Source: Pseudactinotalea terrae
Lineage (GTDB): Bacteria > Actinomycetota > Actinomycetes > Actinomycetales > Beutenbergiaceae
Direction of reading: 5' to 3'
Length of the DNA: 64,000 nucleotides
Assembly (NCBI RefSeq): GCF_009733845.1
Contig: NZ_WNXZ01000001.1
Location: 868,001-932,000, forward strand
Notes under the pieces: model-generated
The model's database searches: none
Told to the model about the DNA's origin: nothing
The model's input: only the letters and a program-made list of their open reading frames with translations
Part shown: piece after piece, positions 1-11,876 of the stretch
Numbering within the stretch: the first letter of the stretch is position 1
Layout: each line of letters opens with the position of its first letter
Made by a program: the position numbers and the translations under genes

Positions 1-1940
1 TCACGAAGCCGAACACGCTCGGACCGGCCGGCATGGCCGAGCTGCGCTCCGCCGTCGCGGGGCTGATCGAGCGCGCGACCAGAGGCGAGATCCAGGCGAT
101 CGGGGTCACGGGCAAGCCGTTCCACTTCGCAGCCGGCGCCGACCTCAAGGGCGCGGCGACGATCAAGACCGAGGCCGACGCCCTCGGGATCGCCCGCGCG
201 GGCCACGACGCCTACCGGCTCCTGCTCGACGCCCCGGTCCCCACGTTCGCCTTCGTCGGCGGTGTGGCGCTCGGTGGCGGCATGGAGCTCGCGCTCTCGT
301 GCTCGTACCGCACGGTGATCTCGTCGGTGCGCAACCTGGGCCTGCCCGAGGTCGCGCTGGGGCTCATCCCGGGCTGGGGCGGCACGTACCTCGCGCCCGG
401 TGTGGTGGGCATCGAGAAGGCGCTCGAGGTGATCGTCGCCAACCCGCTGCGCAACAACAAGCAGCTCACCGGGCCCGCAGCGGCCGAGCTGGGCCTCATG
501 GACGTGGTTCTCGAACCTGCGGACTTCCTCGCGGAGTCCCTGCGCTGGGCGACGGCGGTGCTCACCGGCGCGGTCGAGGTCACCCGCCCGGCGCCGGTGC
601 CGGCCGAGCGCTGGGTCGCGACGGTCGAGGCCGCGCGCGCCCAGGTGGACGCCCGGCTGCACGGTGCGGCGCCCGCCGCGTACGAGGCCCTCGACCTGCT
701 CACGCTGTCGGCTCAGCGTGACCGGGAGGCCTCGTTCGCGGCTGAGGACGCAGCGCTCGCCCGGCTGCTCATCTCGCCTGAGTTCAAGGCGAGCATGCAC
801 GCGTTCGAGCTGACCACGAGCCGCGCCAAGCGGCCGGTCGGAGCGCCCCCGGCCGAGCAGGCACGCCCCGTGCGCTCGGTGGGCATCGCCGGTGCCGGGC
901 TGATGGCCAGCCAGCTCGCGTTGCTGTTCGCACGCCGCATGAAGGCGCCGGTGATCATGCGTGATCTCGACGACGCCCGGGTCGAGCGCGGCCTCGGGTT
1001 CGTCAGCGCCGAGGTCGACAAGCTCAAGGCTCAGGGCCGGATCGGCGACGACGAGGCGAACCGCATCACCTCGCTCGTGACAGGAACCACCGACCTCGCC
1101 GATCTCGCCGGCCGCGATCTCGTGATCGAGGCCGTGTTCGAGGAGCTCGACATCAAGAAGCAGGTGTTCGCCGAGCTCGAGCAGGTGATCTCACCCGAGA
1201 CGATCCTCGCGACCAACACCTCGGCGCTGTCGGTCACCGCGATGGCTGCGGACCTGCAGCACCCCGAGCGCGTCGTCGGGCTGCACTTCTTCAACCCGGT
1301 GGCGCAGATGCCGCTGGTCGAGGTCGTGCGGGCGGCAGCGACCGACGACGCCGCCTACGCGACCGCCTTCGCCGTCGCCAAGGCCTGCGGGAAGTCCGCG
1401 ATCGCCGTGGCGGACCGCCCCGGGTTCGTGGTCAACCGGCTCCTGGTGCGCCTGCTCGGTGAGGTCCTCGGCTCGCTCGAGGACGGCACAGCTGTCGAGA
1501 CCGCCGATGCCGCGTTGCGGCCCCTCGGGCTGCCGATGGGCCCGTTCCAGCTGCTGCAGCTGGTCGGCCCCGCCGTCGCCAAGCACGTGCTCGACACGCT
1601 GCGCGACAACCTGGGCGAGCGCTACCCCACCTCGCCCGGTCTGGACCGGATGGTCGACGACGGCGCCCCCTTCGTCACGTTCGAGGGTCGCCCGAACGCG
1701 GGCTCACCTGTCGATCCGTCGATCGCGTCCTACTTCGGCTCGCGGTCGGGCCACGCCCAGACCGACGACGAGCTGCTCGCCCGGGTGCGCGACGCGCTCG
1801 CCGAGGAGGTCCGGCTGATGATGGAGGAGAAGGTCGTCACCGACACCGCGGACATCGACCTCGCGATGATCCTCGGTGCCGGCTGGCCCTTCCACCTCGG
1901 TGGCATCACGCCGTACCTGCAGCGCACGGGCGCGCTCTGA
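1..1940 (+). CDS. 3-hydroxyacyl-CoA dehydrogenase / enoyl-CoA hydratase multifunctional protein (5' end missing)
   Basis: Fatty-acid beta-oxidation enzyme that hydrates enoyl-CoA and oxidises 3-hydroxyacyl-CoA with NAD. The reading frame is open from base 3, before the first ATG at 33, and the residues there (PNTLGPAGM) continue the crotonase fold, so the gene starts outside the window; about 645 residues are visible. The crotonase domain comes first, with oxyanion-hole segments HFAAGADL and GGVALGGG and both catalytic Glu positions (GGGMELA and LPEVALG). Next comes a Rossmann NAD domain (GAGLMASQ), then the dehydrogenase active-site His in HFFNPV and the C-terminal segment GFVVNRLL. It resembles FadJ/FadB alpha subunits. 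A thiolase partner would be expected just upstream but is not visible. Confidence 0.93.
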   Translation, partial: TKPNTLGPAGMAELRSAVAGLIERATRGEIQAIGVTGKPFHFAAGADLKGAATIKTEADALGIARAGHDAYRLLLDAPVPTFAFVGGVALGGGMELALSCSYRTVISSVRNLGLPEVALGLIPGWGGTYLAPGVVGIEKALEVIVANPLRNNKQLTGPAAAELGLMDVVLEPADFLAESLRWATAVLTGAVEVTRPAPVPAERWVATVEAARAQVDARLHGAAPAAYEALDLLTLSAQRDREASFAAEDAALARLLISPEFKASMHAFELTTSRAKRPVGAPPAEQARPVRSVGIAGAGLMASQLALLFARRMKAPVIMRDLDDARVERGLGFVSAEVDKLKAQGRIGDDEANRITSLVTGTTDLADLAGRDLVIEAVFEELDIKKQVFAELEQVISPETILATNTSALSVTAMAADLQHPERVVGLHFFNPVAQMPLVEVVRAAATDDAAYATAFAVAKACGKSAIAVADRPGFVVNRLLVRLLGEVLGSLEDGTAVETADAALRPLGLPMGPFQLLQLVGPAVAKHVLDTLRDNLGERYPTSPGLDRMVDDGAPFVTFEGRPNAGSPVDPSIASYFGSRSGHAQTDDELLARVRDALAEEVRLMMEEKVVTDTADIDLAMILGAGWPFHLGGITPYLQRTGAL

Positions 1941-2107
1941 ACGGCTAGGGCAGGCCCGTCCCACGCGGCGATCGCCGGCAAACGTCGAGGTGAGCCGGAG
2001 CCGCGGGAACGGCCGGTCCAGCCCGCCAGGCACTCGATCTCGGACTCGACCCACGAGGCGAGCTCCGCCGTCGACCGGGGCCCGTCCTCGTGAGGTTCCG
2101 CGACGGC

Positions 2108-4000
2108 TCAGTTCTGCACGTCCACGGAAGCGGCCACGGATGCGGCGGCATCCCGTGCCACATCTGCTGCGCGCAGCCGGAGGTCCTCGATGATCTCGCC
2201 CCGTGAGGCGTGCTCGAGGAAGTTCGTCGGGATCCCGTGGGTCTGGACCGGCACGTCGATGCGGGCGGCGATCAGCGCCTCCCGGACCGCGGCACCGACC
2301 CCGTTCTCGACCAGGCCATCTTCGATCGTCACGACGAGATCGACCCCGCGGGCCATCTCGACGAGCTCAGCCGGGACCGGGAGCACCCAGCGCGGGTCGA
2401 CGACGACGCTCCCGACGCCCTGGTCGGCCAGGCGGGTGCCGACCTCGATCGCACACGGCACGAACGAGCCGATGCCGACCACGAGCACCCGGGCGTCGCC
2501 GTCGCCAGCGGTACGCGCGAGCACGTCGACGACGCCATCGCGAGAGATCGCGGCAATCGGCTCCGGGAGAGCGGACTTCGGGTAACGGATCACGGTGGGT
2601 GCGTCGCTGACCGCGACCGCCTCGCGCAGCTCCTGCCGCAGCGTGGGCTCGTCACGCGGTGTCGCGAGCCGCAGCCCAGGGACGAGCCGCAGCAACGCCA
2701 TGTCCCACATGCCGTTGTGGGAGGCGCCGTCGTCACCGGTGATCCCGGCGCGGTCGAGCACGATCGTGACGCCCGCCTTGTGCAGCGCGACGTCCATGAG
2801 GAGCTGGTCGAACGCCCGGTTGAGAAAGGTCGCGTACAGAGCGACCACGGGGTGCAGGCCGGCGAACGCCATGCCGGCGGACGCGGTCAGCGCATGCTGC
2901 TCGGCTATCCCGACGTCGATGACCCGGTCGGGCATCTCCTCGGCCATCGGCGCCAGCCCCACCGGGGCGAGCATCGCGGCCGTCACCCCCACGACATCCG
3001 ATCGGGAGCGGGCGATGTCGACGATCTCCTCGGCGAACACGGCCGTCCACCCGAACCGCGACGGGACGACCGGGAGCCCGGTCTCGGGGTGGATCACCCC
3101 GACCGCGTGGAACCGGTCGGTGGCGTCGCTCTCGGCGGGGACGTAGCCGCGCCCCTTCTCGGTCATCGCGTGCACGATGACCGGCCCGCCGAAGGCACGG
3201 GCGCTGCGCAGAGCCGCCTCGACGGCGAGCACGTCGTGGCCGTCGACCGGGCCGACGTACTTGATGCCCAGGCCCTCGAACATCCCCTGCGGGCGCAGCA
3301 TGTCTCGCAGCCCCGCCTTGACGCCATGCAGCGCCTCGTAGGTCACCTGCCCCGGCGTGCCAGCACCCTTGAGCGTCCGCTTGCCCCAGCCCAGGACCTT
3401 CTCGTAGGGCCGTGAGGTGCGCAGCGCGTCGAGCTGCCGGGCTAGCCCGCCGATCGTCGGCGCGTAGGAGCGGCCGTTGTCGTTGACCACGATGACGAGC
3501 CGGCGGTCCTCGGAGGTCGCGATGTTGTTGAGCGCCTCCCAGGCCATGCCACCGGTCAGCGCGCCGTCGCCGATGACCGCGACCACGGTGCGGTCCGAGC
3601 GGCCGGCGAGGTGGTTGGCACGAGCGATGCCGTCGGCCCAGGAGATCGCCGTCGAGGCGTGCGAGTTCTCGACCACGTCGTGGTCGGACTCCGCGCGGCT
3701 CGGGTAGCCCGACAGGCCGCCACGGCGGCGCAGCCTCCCGAACTCGGTGCGGCCGGTGAGGATCTTGTGCACGTAGGACTGGTGCCCCGTGTCGAAGACG
3801 ATCGTGTCCCGCGGCGAGCTGAACACGCGGTGCATCGCGATCGTGAGCTCGACGACCCCGAGGTTCGGTCCGAGATGACCGCCCGTCTGCGAGACCGAGC
3901 TCACGAGGAACTGCCGGATCTCGGCCGCCAGCCGCTCCAGGCGGGCGGGGCCGAACGTGCGGAGGTCGTCGATCGAGGTCAAGCGCTCCAGCTCACCCAC
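2108..4000 (-). CDS. dxs: 1-deoxy-D-xylulose-5-phosphate synthase
   Basis: Thiamine-diphosphate enzyme that condenses pyruvate and glyceraldehyde 3-phosphate in the first step of the MEP isoprenoid pathway. The protein has GHLGPNLG near residue 41, the ThDP motif GDGALTGG near 144-151 with Asn-Asn at 158-159, and the catalytic Glu in DVGIAEQHAL. I start it at GTG 4000 (630 residues) because a strong ribosome binding site, AAGGAGGGAGGG, sits 6 bases upstream and the N-terminus then matches the family. In-frame starts at 4045 and 4021 lie so close to a -10 hexamer (TACCAT, 4048-4053) that 4045 would precede the expected transcription start. It converges on the beta-oxidation gene. The 167 bp between them hold nothing I can identify. 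Confidence 0.95.
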   Translation of the reverse strand: MGELERLTSIDDLRTFGPARLERLAAEIRQFLVSSVSQTGGHLGPNLGVVELTIAMHRVFSSPRDTIVFDTGHQSYVHKILTGRTEFGRLRRRGGLSGYPSRAESDHDVVENSHASTAISWADGIARANHLAGRSDRTVVAVIGDGALTGGMAWEALNNIATSEDRRLVIVVNDNGRSYAPTIGGLARQLDALRTSRPYEKVLGWGKRTLKGAGTPGQVTYEALHGVKAGLRDMLRPQGMFEGLGIKYVGPVDGHDVLAVEAALRSARAFGGPVIVHAMTEKGRGYVPAESDATDRFHAVGVIHPETGLPVVPSRFGWTAVFAEEIVDIARSRSDVVGVTAAMLAPVGLAPMAEEMPDRVIDVGIAEQHALTASAGMAFAGLHPVVALYATFLNRAFDQLLMDVALHKAGVTIVLDRAGITGDDGASHNGMWDMALLRLVPGLRLATPRDEPTLRQELREAVAVSDAPTVIRYPKSALPEPIAAISRDGVVDVLARTAGDGDARVLVVGIGSFVPCAIEVGTRLADQGVGSVVVDPRWVLPVPAELVEMARGVDLVVTIEDGLVENGVGAAVREALIAARIDVPVQTHGIPTNFLEHASRGEIIEDLRLRAADVARDAAASVAASVDVQN

Positions 4001-4047
4001 AGGCGACCCTCCCTCCTTCATGCCACTCGTGGCGGTCGCGGACACCC

Positions 4048-4053
4048 ATGGTA
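4048..4053 (-). promoter_or_regulatory. Predicted -10 of dxs (TACCAT)
   Basis: TACCAT fits the actinobacterial -10 pattern TAnnnT. Transcription would begin near 4041, giving a leader of about 40 bases that carries the purine-rich ribosome binding site of dxs. No convincing -35 hexamer is visible; a TTGCCG lies 20 bases upstream, which is too far. Confidence 0.4.
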
Positions 4054-4064
4054 CGTCCGCCCGG

Positions 4065-6158
4065 TCAGCCGCTCGGCAACCACTCCTCGATCGCCGCTCC
4101 GAGGAAGGGCGCCAGCGCCGTGGCGTACTCGTGGCTCAGGTGGCTGTAGTCGCGGTAGACGATCACGTTGCCGACGACCGGGTAGCAGGTGGTGGCGTCG
4201 CAGAAGTGGTCCGTGAGGTCGACCACGCCCGCCCCCGCCTGCTCGGCGGCTGCCAGCAGCGGGTCCGGCGCCGCCGACTCCAGTCGTGAGGTTGCGCACG
4301 CTGCGAAGTCGTTCGCGTGCCCGGCGAGGCAGTCGGGGACGTTCGCGCCCTGCGTTCGCGGGATCGCGGCGATCGTCGCGACCGGGACGTCACGCTCCAG
4401 CCAGGCCCGCCAGTACTGGGCGAAGCCGGCCACGGCGGGATCCTGCTCGACCGCCGACGACTCTCCCAGGAGATCATCGGCCGGGACCCCGTACTCGTAC
4501 TGCGAGGAGTACGCCGTGACGAGCACCAGGTCCGGGGCGCTCGAGAGCACCCGGTCCCGCACCTCACCGAGCCACTCCCGGCACGCCTCGAGGTCGCCCT
4601 CGCTCTCCGCGACCCCGGTCGCTCGTGCCGCCGCCGACGGCGGGCAGCTCGCCTTGGTGTAGGTCTCGATGCGCAGGTTCTCGTCCTGCCCGAGCCGGTC
4701 GAGCGCGGGGAACCACTGGGTGCCGTGGGAGTCACCCACGAGCACGACGACGCCGTCGGGTTCCGGGTCGTCCGAGCCCAGCGCGCAGGTGAGCACCTCG
4801 GCCCCGTGCAGATCCTGCTGGCAGCCGGGATAGGCCGGGTCCTCACTCTGCAGGGCCACCGCCTCGGGCGGCGAGACCAGCAGCAAGCCGGGCCCCATGA
4901 TGCCACCGCACCCCTCGGGATCTGCGAGGGCGCCCGGTCCCACGCACTCGGCAGGGAGCGACGCCGCGGCCGCCTCCGCCGCCTCGACACGCGCGTCGAG
5001 CTGGGCGCGCAGCGCGAAGCCGAGCGACAGCACGAGCACCATCCCGGCCGCCGCCAGCGCGTAGGTGCGTGCGACACCCCGCTGCCCCGCCCGCGGCGTG
5101 CGGAACCGGTCCTCCACCCACACCTTCGTGCCCCACGAGAGCAACGTGACGAGACCGATCGCCACGACCTTGTCCACGAACCCGAGCGAGCGTGCGAGCG
5201 CGAACGGCGCCACGACCACGACCGGCCAGTGCCACAGGTACACCGCGTACGAGATGTCTCCGACGAAGGTCGCGGGCCGCAGGCTCAGCCACCGGTCGGC
5301 CCCGAGCCGCGACTGCGTCCGGCCGGCCGCGATCACCGCGGCCGCACCCAGCGTCGGGAAGGCCGCGACCCAGCCCGGGAACGCACTGTCGCCGTCGAGC
5401 ATGAGAGCACTCGCCACGATCGCCGCGATGCCGACCCAGCCGAGCGCGATCCGCGCGAGCCTCCCGAGCCGCACGGCGACCAGGGCGAGCCCGGCGCCGA
5501 GAGCCAGCTCCCAGATCCGGGTCGGGGTGGCGAAGTACGCCCACGCCGACGCGGCCGCCGTCATCCACACCGAGGTCACGAACGAGGCACCTCCCACCCC
5601 TGCGATGACGATCGCAGCCGTCCGCACACGGTCCGCCCCCGGGCGGAGCCGGCGGGCCAGCGCGAGCCCGGCCACCAGCAGCAACGGCCACACGACGTAG
5701 AACTGCTCCTCGACCGAGAGCGACCAGAAGTGCTGCGCGATCGTCGGCGCCTCACCGAGCGCGAGATAGTCCACGGCGTCCGCGGCCAGCGCCCAGTTCT
5801 GCACGTACAGGGCGCTCGCGATCAGCTGCCGTGCGGTGGCGGCCCAGTGCGTCGGTAAGACCCAGAGATAGGTCGCGACCGCGCAGACGGCGAGCACGAG
5901 CAACGAGGCAGGCAGGAGCCGCCGGATCCGGCGCGCCCAGAACTCGCGGAGCGAGACCGTGCCGTCGCGCACGACCTCCTTCATCAGGTGGGAGGTGATG
6001 AGGAATCCGGAGATCACGAAGAACACGTCGACGCCCACGAACCCGCCCGGGATCCGGTTCGGCCAGAAGTGATAGAGCACCACGAGCCCCACCGCGACCG
6101 CACGCAGCCCTTGGACCTCGGGGCGGTAGGTGCGCTCGAGCGGCGTGGCGCTGGTCAC
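4065..6158 (-). CDS. Membrane acyltransferase with C-terminal SGNH domain (OafA/YrhL type)
   Basis: Predicted to acetylate a cell-envelope polysaccharide or other surface glycan; the substrate is unknown. The N-terminal half is an acyltransferase-3 membrane domain of about ten helices starting RPEVQGLRAVAV, with the family motif FVGVDVFFVISGFLI. The C-terminal 300 residues form an SGNH hydrolase domain with the nucleophile block VLVGDSHGTQW and a late Asp-x-x-His (DYSHLSHE). I start it at GTG 6158 (697 residues) because a -10 hexamer, TAGCCT, ends 8 bases before it. A longer start at ATG 6209 would lie upstream of that promoter. It is divergent from guaB1 and its stop is only 64 bases from the dxs start. 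Confidence 0.88.
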   Translation of the reverse strand: MTSATPLERTYRPEVQGLRAVAVGLVVLYHFWPNRIPGGFVGVDVFFVISGFLITSHLMKEVVRDGTVSLREFWARRIRRLLPASLLVLAVCAVATYLWVLPTHWAATARQLIASALYVQNWALAADAVDYLALGEAPTIAQHFWSLSVEEQFYVVWPLLLVAGLALARRLRPGADRVRTAAIVIAGVGGASFVTSVWMTAAASAWAYFATPTRIWELALGAGLALVAVRLGRLARIALGWVGIAAIVASALMLDGDSAFPGWVAAFPTLGAAAVIAAGRTQSRLGADRWLSLRPATFVGDISYAVYLWHWPVVVVAPFALARSLGFVDKVVAIGLVTLLSWGTKVWVEDRFRTPRAGQRGVARTYALAAAGMVLVLSLGFALRAQLDARVEAAEAAAASLPAECVGPGALADPEGCGGIMGPGLLLVSPPEAVALQSEDPAYPGCQQDLHGAEVLTCALGSDDPEPDGVVVLVGDSHGTQWFPALDRLGQDENLRIETYTKASCPPSAAARATGVAESEGDLEACREWLGEVRDRVLSSAPDLVLVTAYSSQYEYGVPADDLLGESSAVEQDPAVAGFAQYWRAWLERDVPVATIAAIPRTQGANVPDCLAGHANDFAACATSRLESAAPDPLLAAAEQAGAGVVDLTDHFCDATTCYPVVGNVIVYRDYSHLSHEYATALAPFLGAAIEEWLPSG

Positions 6159-6166
6159 GGAGAGCG

Positions 6167-6172
6167 AGGCTA
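6167..6172 (-). promoter_or_regulatory. Leaderless -10 of the acyltransferase gene (TAGCCT)
   Basis: TAGCCT lies 8 bases before GTG 6158 with no ribosome binding site between, so the mRNA would begin at or next to the start codon. It faces the guaB1 promoter across about 40 bases. Confidence 0.5.
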
Positions 6173-6208
6173 GCCCGGGCGCTCCGCCCTGTGGTCGACT
6201 CGGGGACA

Positions 6209-9665
<3,457 letters not shown>

Positions 9666-9669
<4 letters not shown>

Positions 9670-10595
9670 GCGGGCCGAGAACCGCCGTCGTCGCTGGGGC
9701 CTCGGGGTACATCGGGCGGTACCTGACGGCGCGGCTGCGGCACCGCGGGGTGACGGTCCGGACGATCGGTCGCGGCGCTTCCGCCGATGCCGGCTGGGGT
9801 GACGAGAGCGCCGTCGCGCGGGTGCTCGACGGCGCCGACCTCCTGGTCAACCTCGCCGGGCGCTCGGTGAGCTGCCGGTACAACAAGCGCAACGCTGATC
9901 TGATCTTCTCCTCCCGCGTGCGCACGACGGCGGAGCTGGCCCGGGCGTTGGGCCGCGCCGCTGCTCCCCCGCCCGTGTGGATCAACGCGAGCACCGGCAC
10001 GATCTACCGGGACGCGCGCGACCGGCCCCAGGACGAGGCCACCGGTGAGCTCGGGAGCGGGTTCTCGGTCGAGGTGGCCCGGGCATGGGAGCGCGAGCTC
10101 GGCGGGGCGCCGGAGCACGTGCGCACGGTCGCGCTGCGGATGTCGATCGTCATCGGCGCGGGCGGCGGTGCGATCAACCCGATCATCAACCTGGTGCGCA
10201 TGGGGTTCGGCGGGCCGATGGGTGATGGCGGCCAGATGTTCAGCTGGGTGCACGTGGAGGACGTCGCTCGTGCGATCGACCACCTGTATGCCGACGCAGG
10301 CGTCAGCGGCCCGGTCAACGTCGCCACCCCGAACCCGGTGACCAACGCCGAGCTGATGAGGCAGATGCGCGAGGTCTTCGGTGCGCCGTTCGGGATCCCC
10401 GAGCCGACGTGGCTGCTCGAGGTCGGCGGTCGCATCATCGGCACGGAGCCTGAGCTCGTGCTGAAGAGCCGCTGGGTGCACCCGGGCGTGCTGCTCGGCA
10501 CGGGCTTCACCTTCCGATTCCCGCACCTGCAGGGCGCGCTGGAGCAGATCGCCTCGCGCACCCGAGCGGGTCTGCTGCCGGTCCAGCTCGGTTGA
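9666..10595 (+). CDS. TIGR01777 family NAD(P)-binding epimerase-like protein
   Basis: Extended short-chain dehydrogenase-like protein, 309 residues. It has a nucleotide-binding loop, VAGASGYIGRYL, at residues 10-21, and ends with the DUF1731 segment typical of this family (LLEVGGRIIGTEPELVLKSR). Relatives are annotated as sugar nucleotide epimerases, but the actual reaction is unknown. The GTG start overlaps the peptidase stop by 4 bases. Confidence 0.88.
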
Positions 10596-10600
10596 TGTCC

Positions 10601-10606
10601 TAGGCT
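10601..10606 (+). promoter_or_regulatory. Leaderless -10 of the zinc-type dehydrogenase (TAGGCT)
   Basis: TAGGCT ends 8 bases before GTG 10615 in the 19 bp after the epimerase stop. It is identical to the guaB1 hexamer, and there is no ribosome binding site. This suggests the dehydrogenase is transcribed separately from the upstream trio. Confidence 0.5.
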
Positions 10607-10614
10607 CCTGGTTC

Positions 10615-11613
10615 GTGCGAGCAGTACGGATCCATCGCGACCAGGACCTCCGGATCGAGGAGGTGCCGACACCGGAACCAGGACCGGGTCAGGTGCGGAT
10701 CCGACCGACCCATGTGGGCATCTGTGGTTCCGACCTGCACTACTTCTCGGACGGCGCGGCGGGGATCTTCAGGATCGTCGAGCCGCTGATCCCGGGTCAC
10801 GAGATGTCCGGGACGATCGACCTCGACCCGTCCGGTCGGTACGCGCCGGGTACACCGGTCACCGTGCATCCGGCGACCTGGGGCCCGGTGTCGCAGGGTT
10901 CGCGGCCGACCTGGCCCGGCGGGACCTTCCTCGGCAGCGCCTCCACCTCGCCCCACACGCAGGGCGCGATGTCGGAGTTCCTCGTCGTCACGGCCGACCA
11001 GGTGCGGCCGCTGCCCGCGGACCTGCCGTTGCGCCGCGCCGCGCTCGTGGAGCCGCTCGCCGTCGGCCTGCACGCGATCGCTGTGGCGGGCGGGGTACGT
11101 GGTCGATCGGTGCTCGTGGCCGGGTCCGGCCCGATCGGGCTGCTCGCGGCCGCGGGGGCGCTCGCGGCCGGCGCGTCCGAGGTGTGGTGCACCGACGTGC
11201 GCTCCGGTCCCTTGACGCGGGCCCGCGCGCTGGGAGTCACCGAGGCCGTGGACGTCGCGCGGGCGGAGCTGCCGGAGTCCCGGTTCGAGGTGGTGCTCGA
11301 GTGCACCGGCATCCCCCAGACCCTGAACTCGCTGCTGCGCGCCTGCGCGCGCGGCGGCACCCTCGTGCAGGTCGGGAACGTGCCGAACGAGGACCGCCCC
11401 GTCAATCTCGCGCCGATGGTCTCCAAGGAGATCCAGCTCCGCGGGACGTTCCGCTACGACGACGAGATCGACGGCGCGATCGCGATGCTCGCCGCCAACC
11501 CCTCGATCGAGAAGGTGATCACGCACGAGCTGCCGCTCGAGTCGGTCCTCGAGGCGTTCGCCGTCGCCGCTGACTCCGATGCCTCCGGCAAGGTGCTGGT
11601 CCGGATCTCGTAG
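10615..11613 (+). CDS. Zinc-binding alcohol dehydrogenase, L-idonate 5-dehydrogenase-like
   Basis: Medium-chain NAD(P)-dependent polyol dehydrogenase, 332 residues; L-idonate or a related sugar acid is the likely substrate class. Catalytic zinc ligands are present: Cys37 in GICGSDLH and His62-Glu63 in PGHEM. The Rossmann motif is GSGPIGLLAA, and the C-terminal block KEIQLRGTFRY is characteristic of the idonate group. The four-Cys lobe that binds structural zinc in classical members is absent: residues 82-120 contain no cysteine. This looks like a subfamily trait rather than damage. The start is GTG behind a leaderless promoter. Confidence 0.85.
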   Translation: MRAVRIHRDQDLRIEEVPTPEPGPGQVRIRPTHVGICGSDLHYFSDGAAGIFRIVEPLIPGHEMSGTIDLDPSGRYAPGTPVTVHPATWGPVSQGSRPTWPGGTFLGSASTSPHTQGAMSEFLVVTADQVRPLPADLPLRRAALVEPLAVGLHAIAVAGGVRGRSVLVAGSGPIGLLAAAGALAAGASEVWCTDVRSGPLTRARALGVTEAVDVARAELPESRFEVVLECTGIPQTLNSLLRACARGGTLVQVGNVPNEDRPVNLAPMVSKEIQLRGTFRYDDEIDGAIAMLAANPSIEKVITHELPLESVLEAFAVAADSDASGKVLVRIS

Positions 11614-11876
11614 GGCTGCCCGCTCGGCGTTGGTGTTGCCTCGGGTCGAAGGATCACCTGCATCTCGGCCCAGGTGTACAGCAGAAGGCTCCGCGTGGCC
11701 GCGCTCCAGTGTCACCGCGCCACCGCGCCCAGACATCGCCGCGGCGGCTGACCGGAGGCGGCGGGCACCGCGCCCAGGGTCACCGTGCGACCTCGGGCGG
11801 CCGGCCGCGGTCGAGACAGGTCAGGCGTTCTGCCTTGGTCGGGGCGGATGTCCGTGGTCGATGATCTACTTCTCGT
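11614..11876 (+). other. Intergenic stretch before the DUF222 gene
   Basis: These 263 bp between the dehydrogenase and the DUF222 gene contain no supported gene, terminator hairpin or clear promoter. A weak TTGGTC lies near 11836 but no good -10 follows it. Confidence 0.4.

Noticed and set aside
1941-2107. Leftward codons HEDGPRSTAELASWVESE after dxs, suggesting a gene remnant
   Set aside because: Only about 25 protein-like residues and no start codon or homologue I recognise; too little to call a pseudogene.
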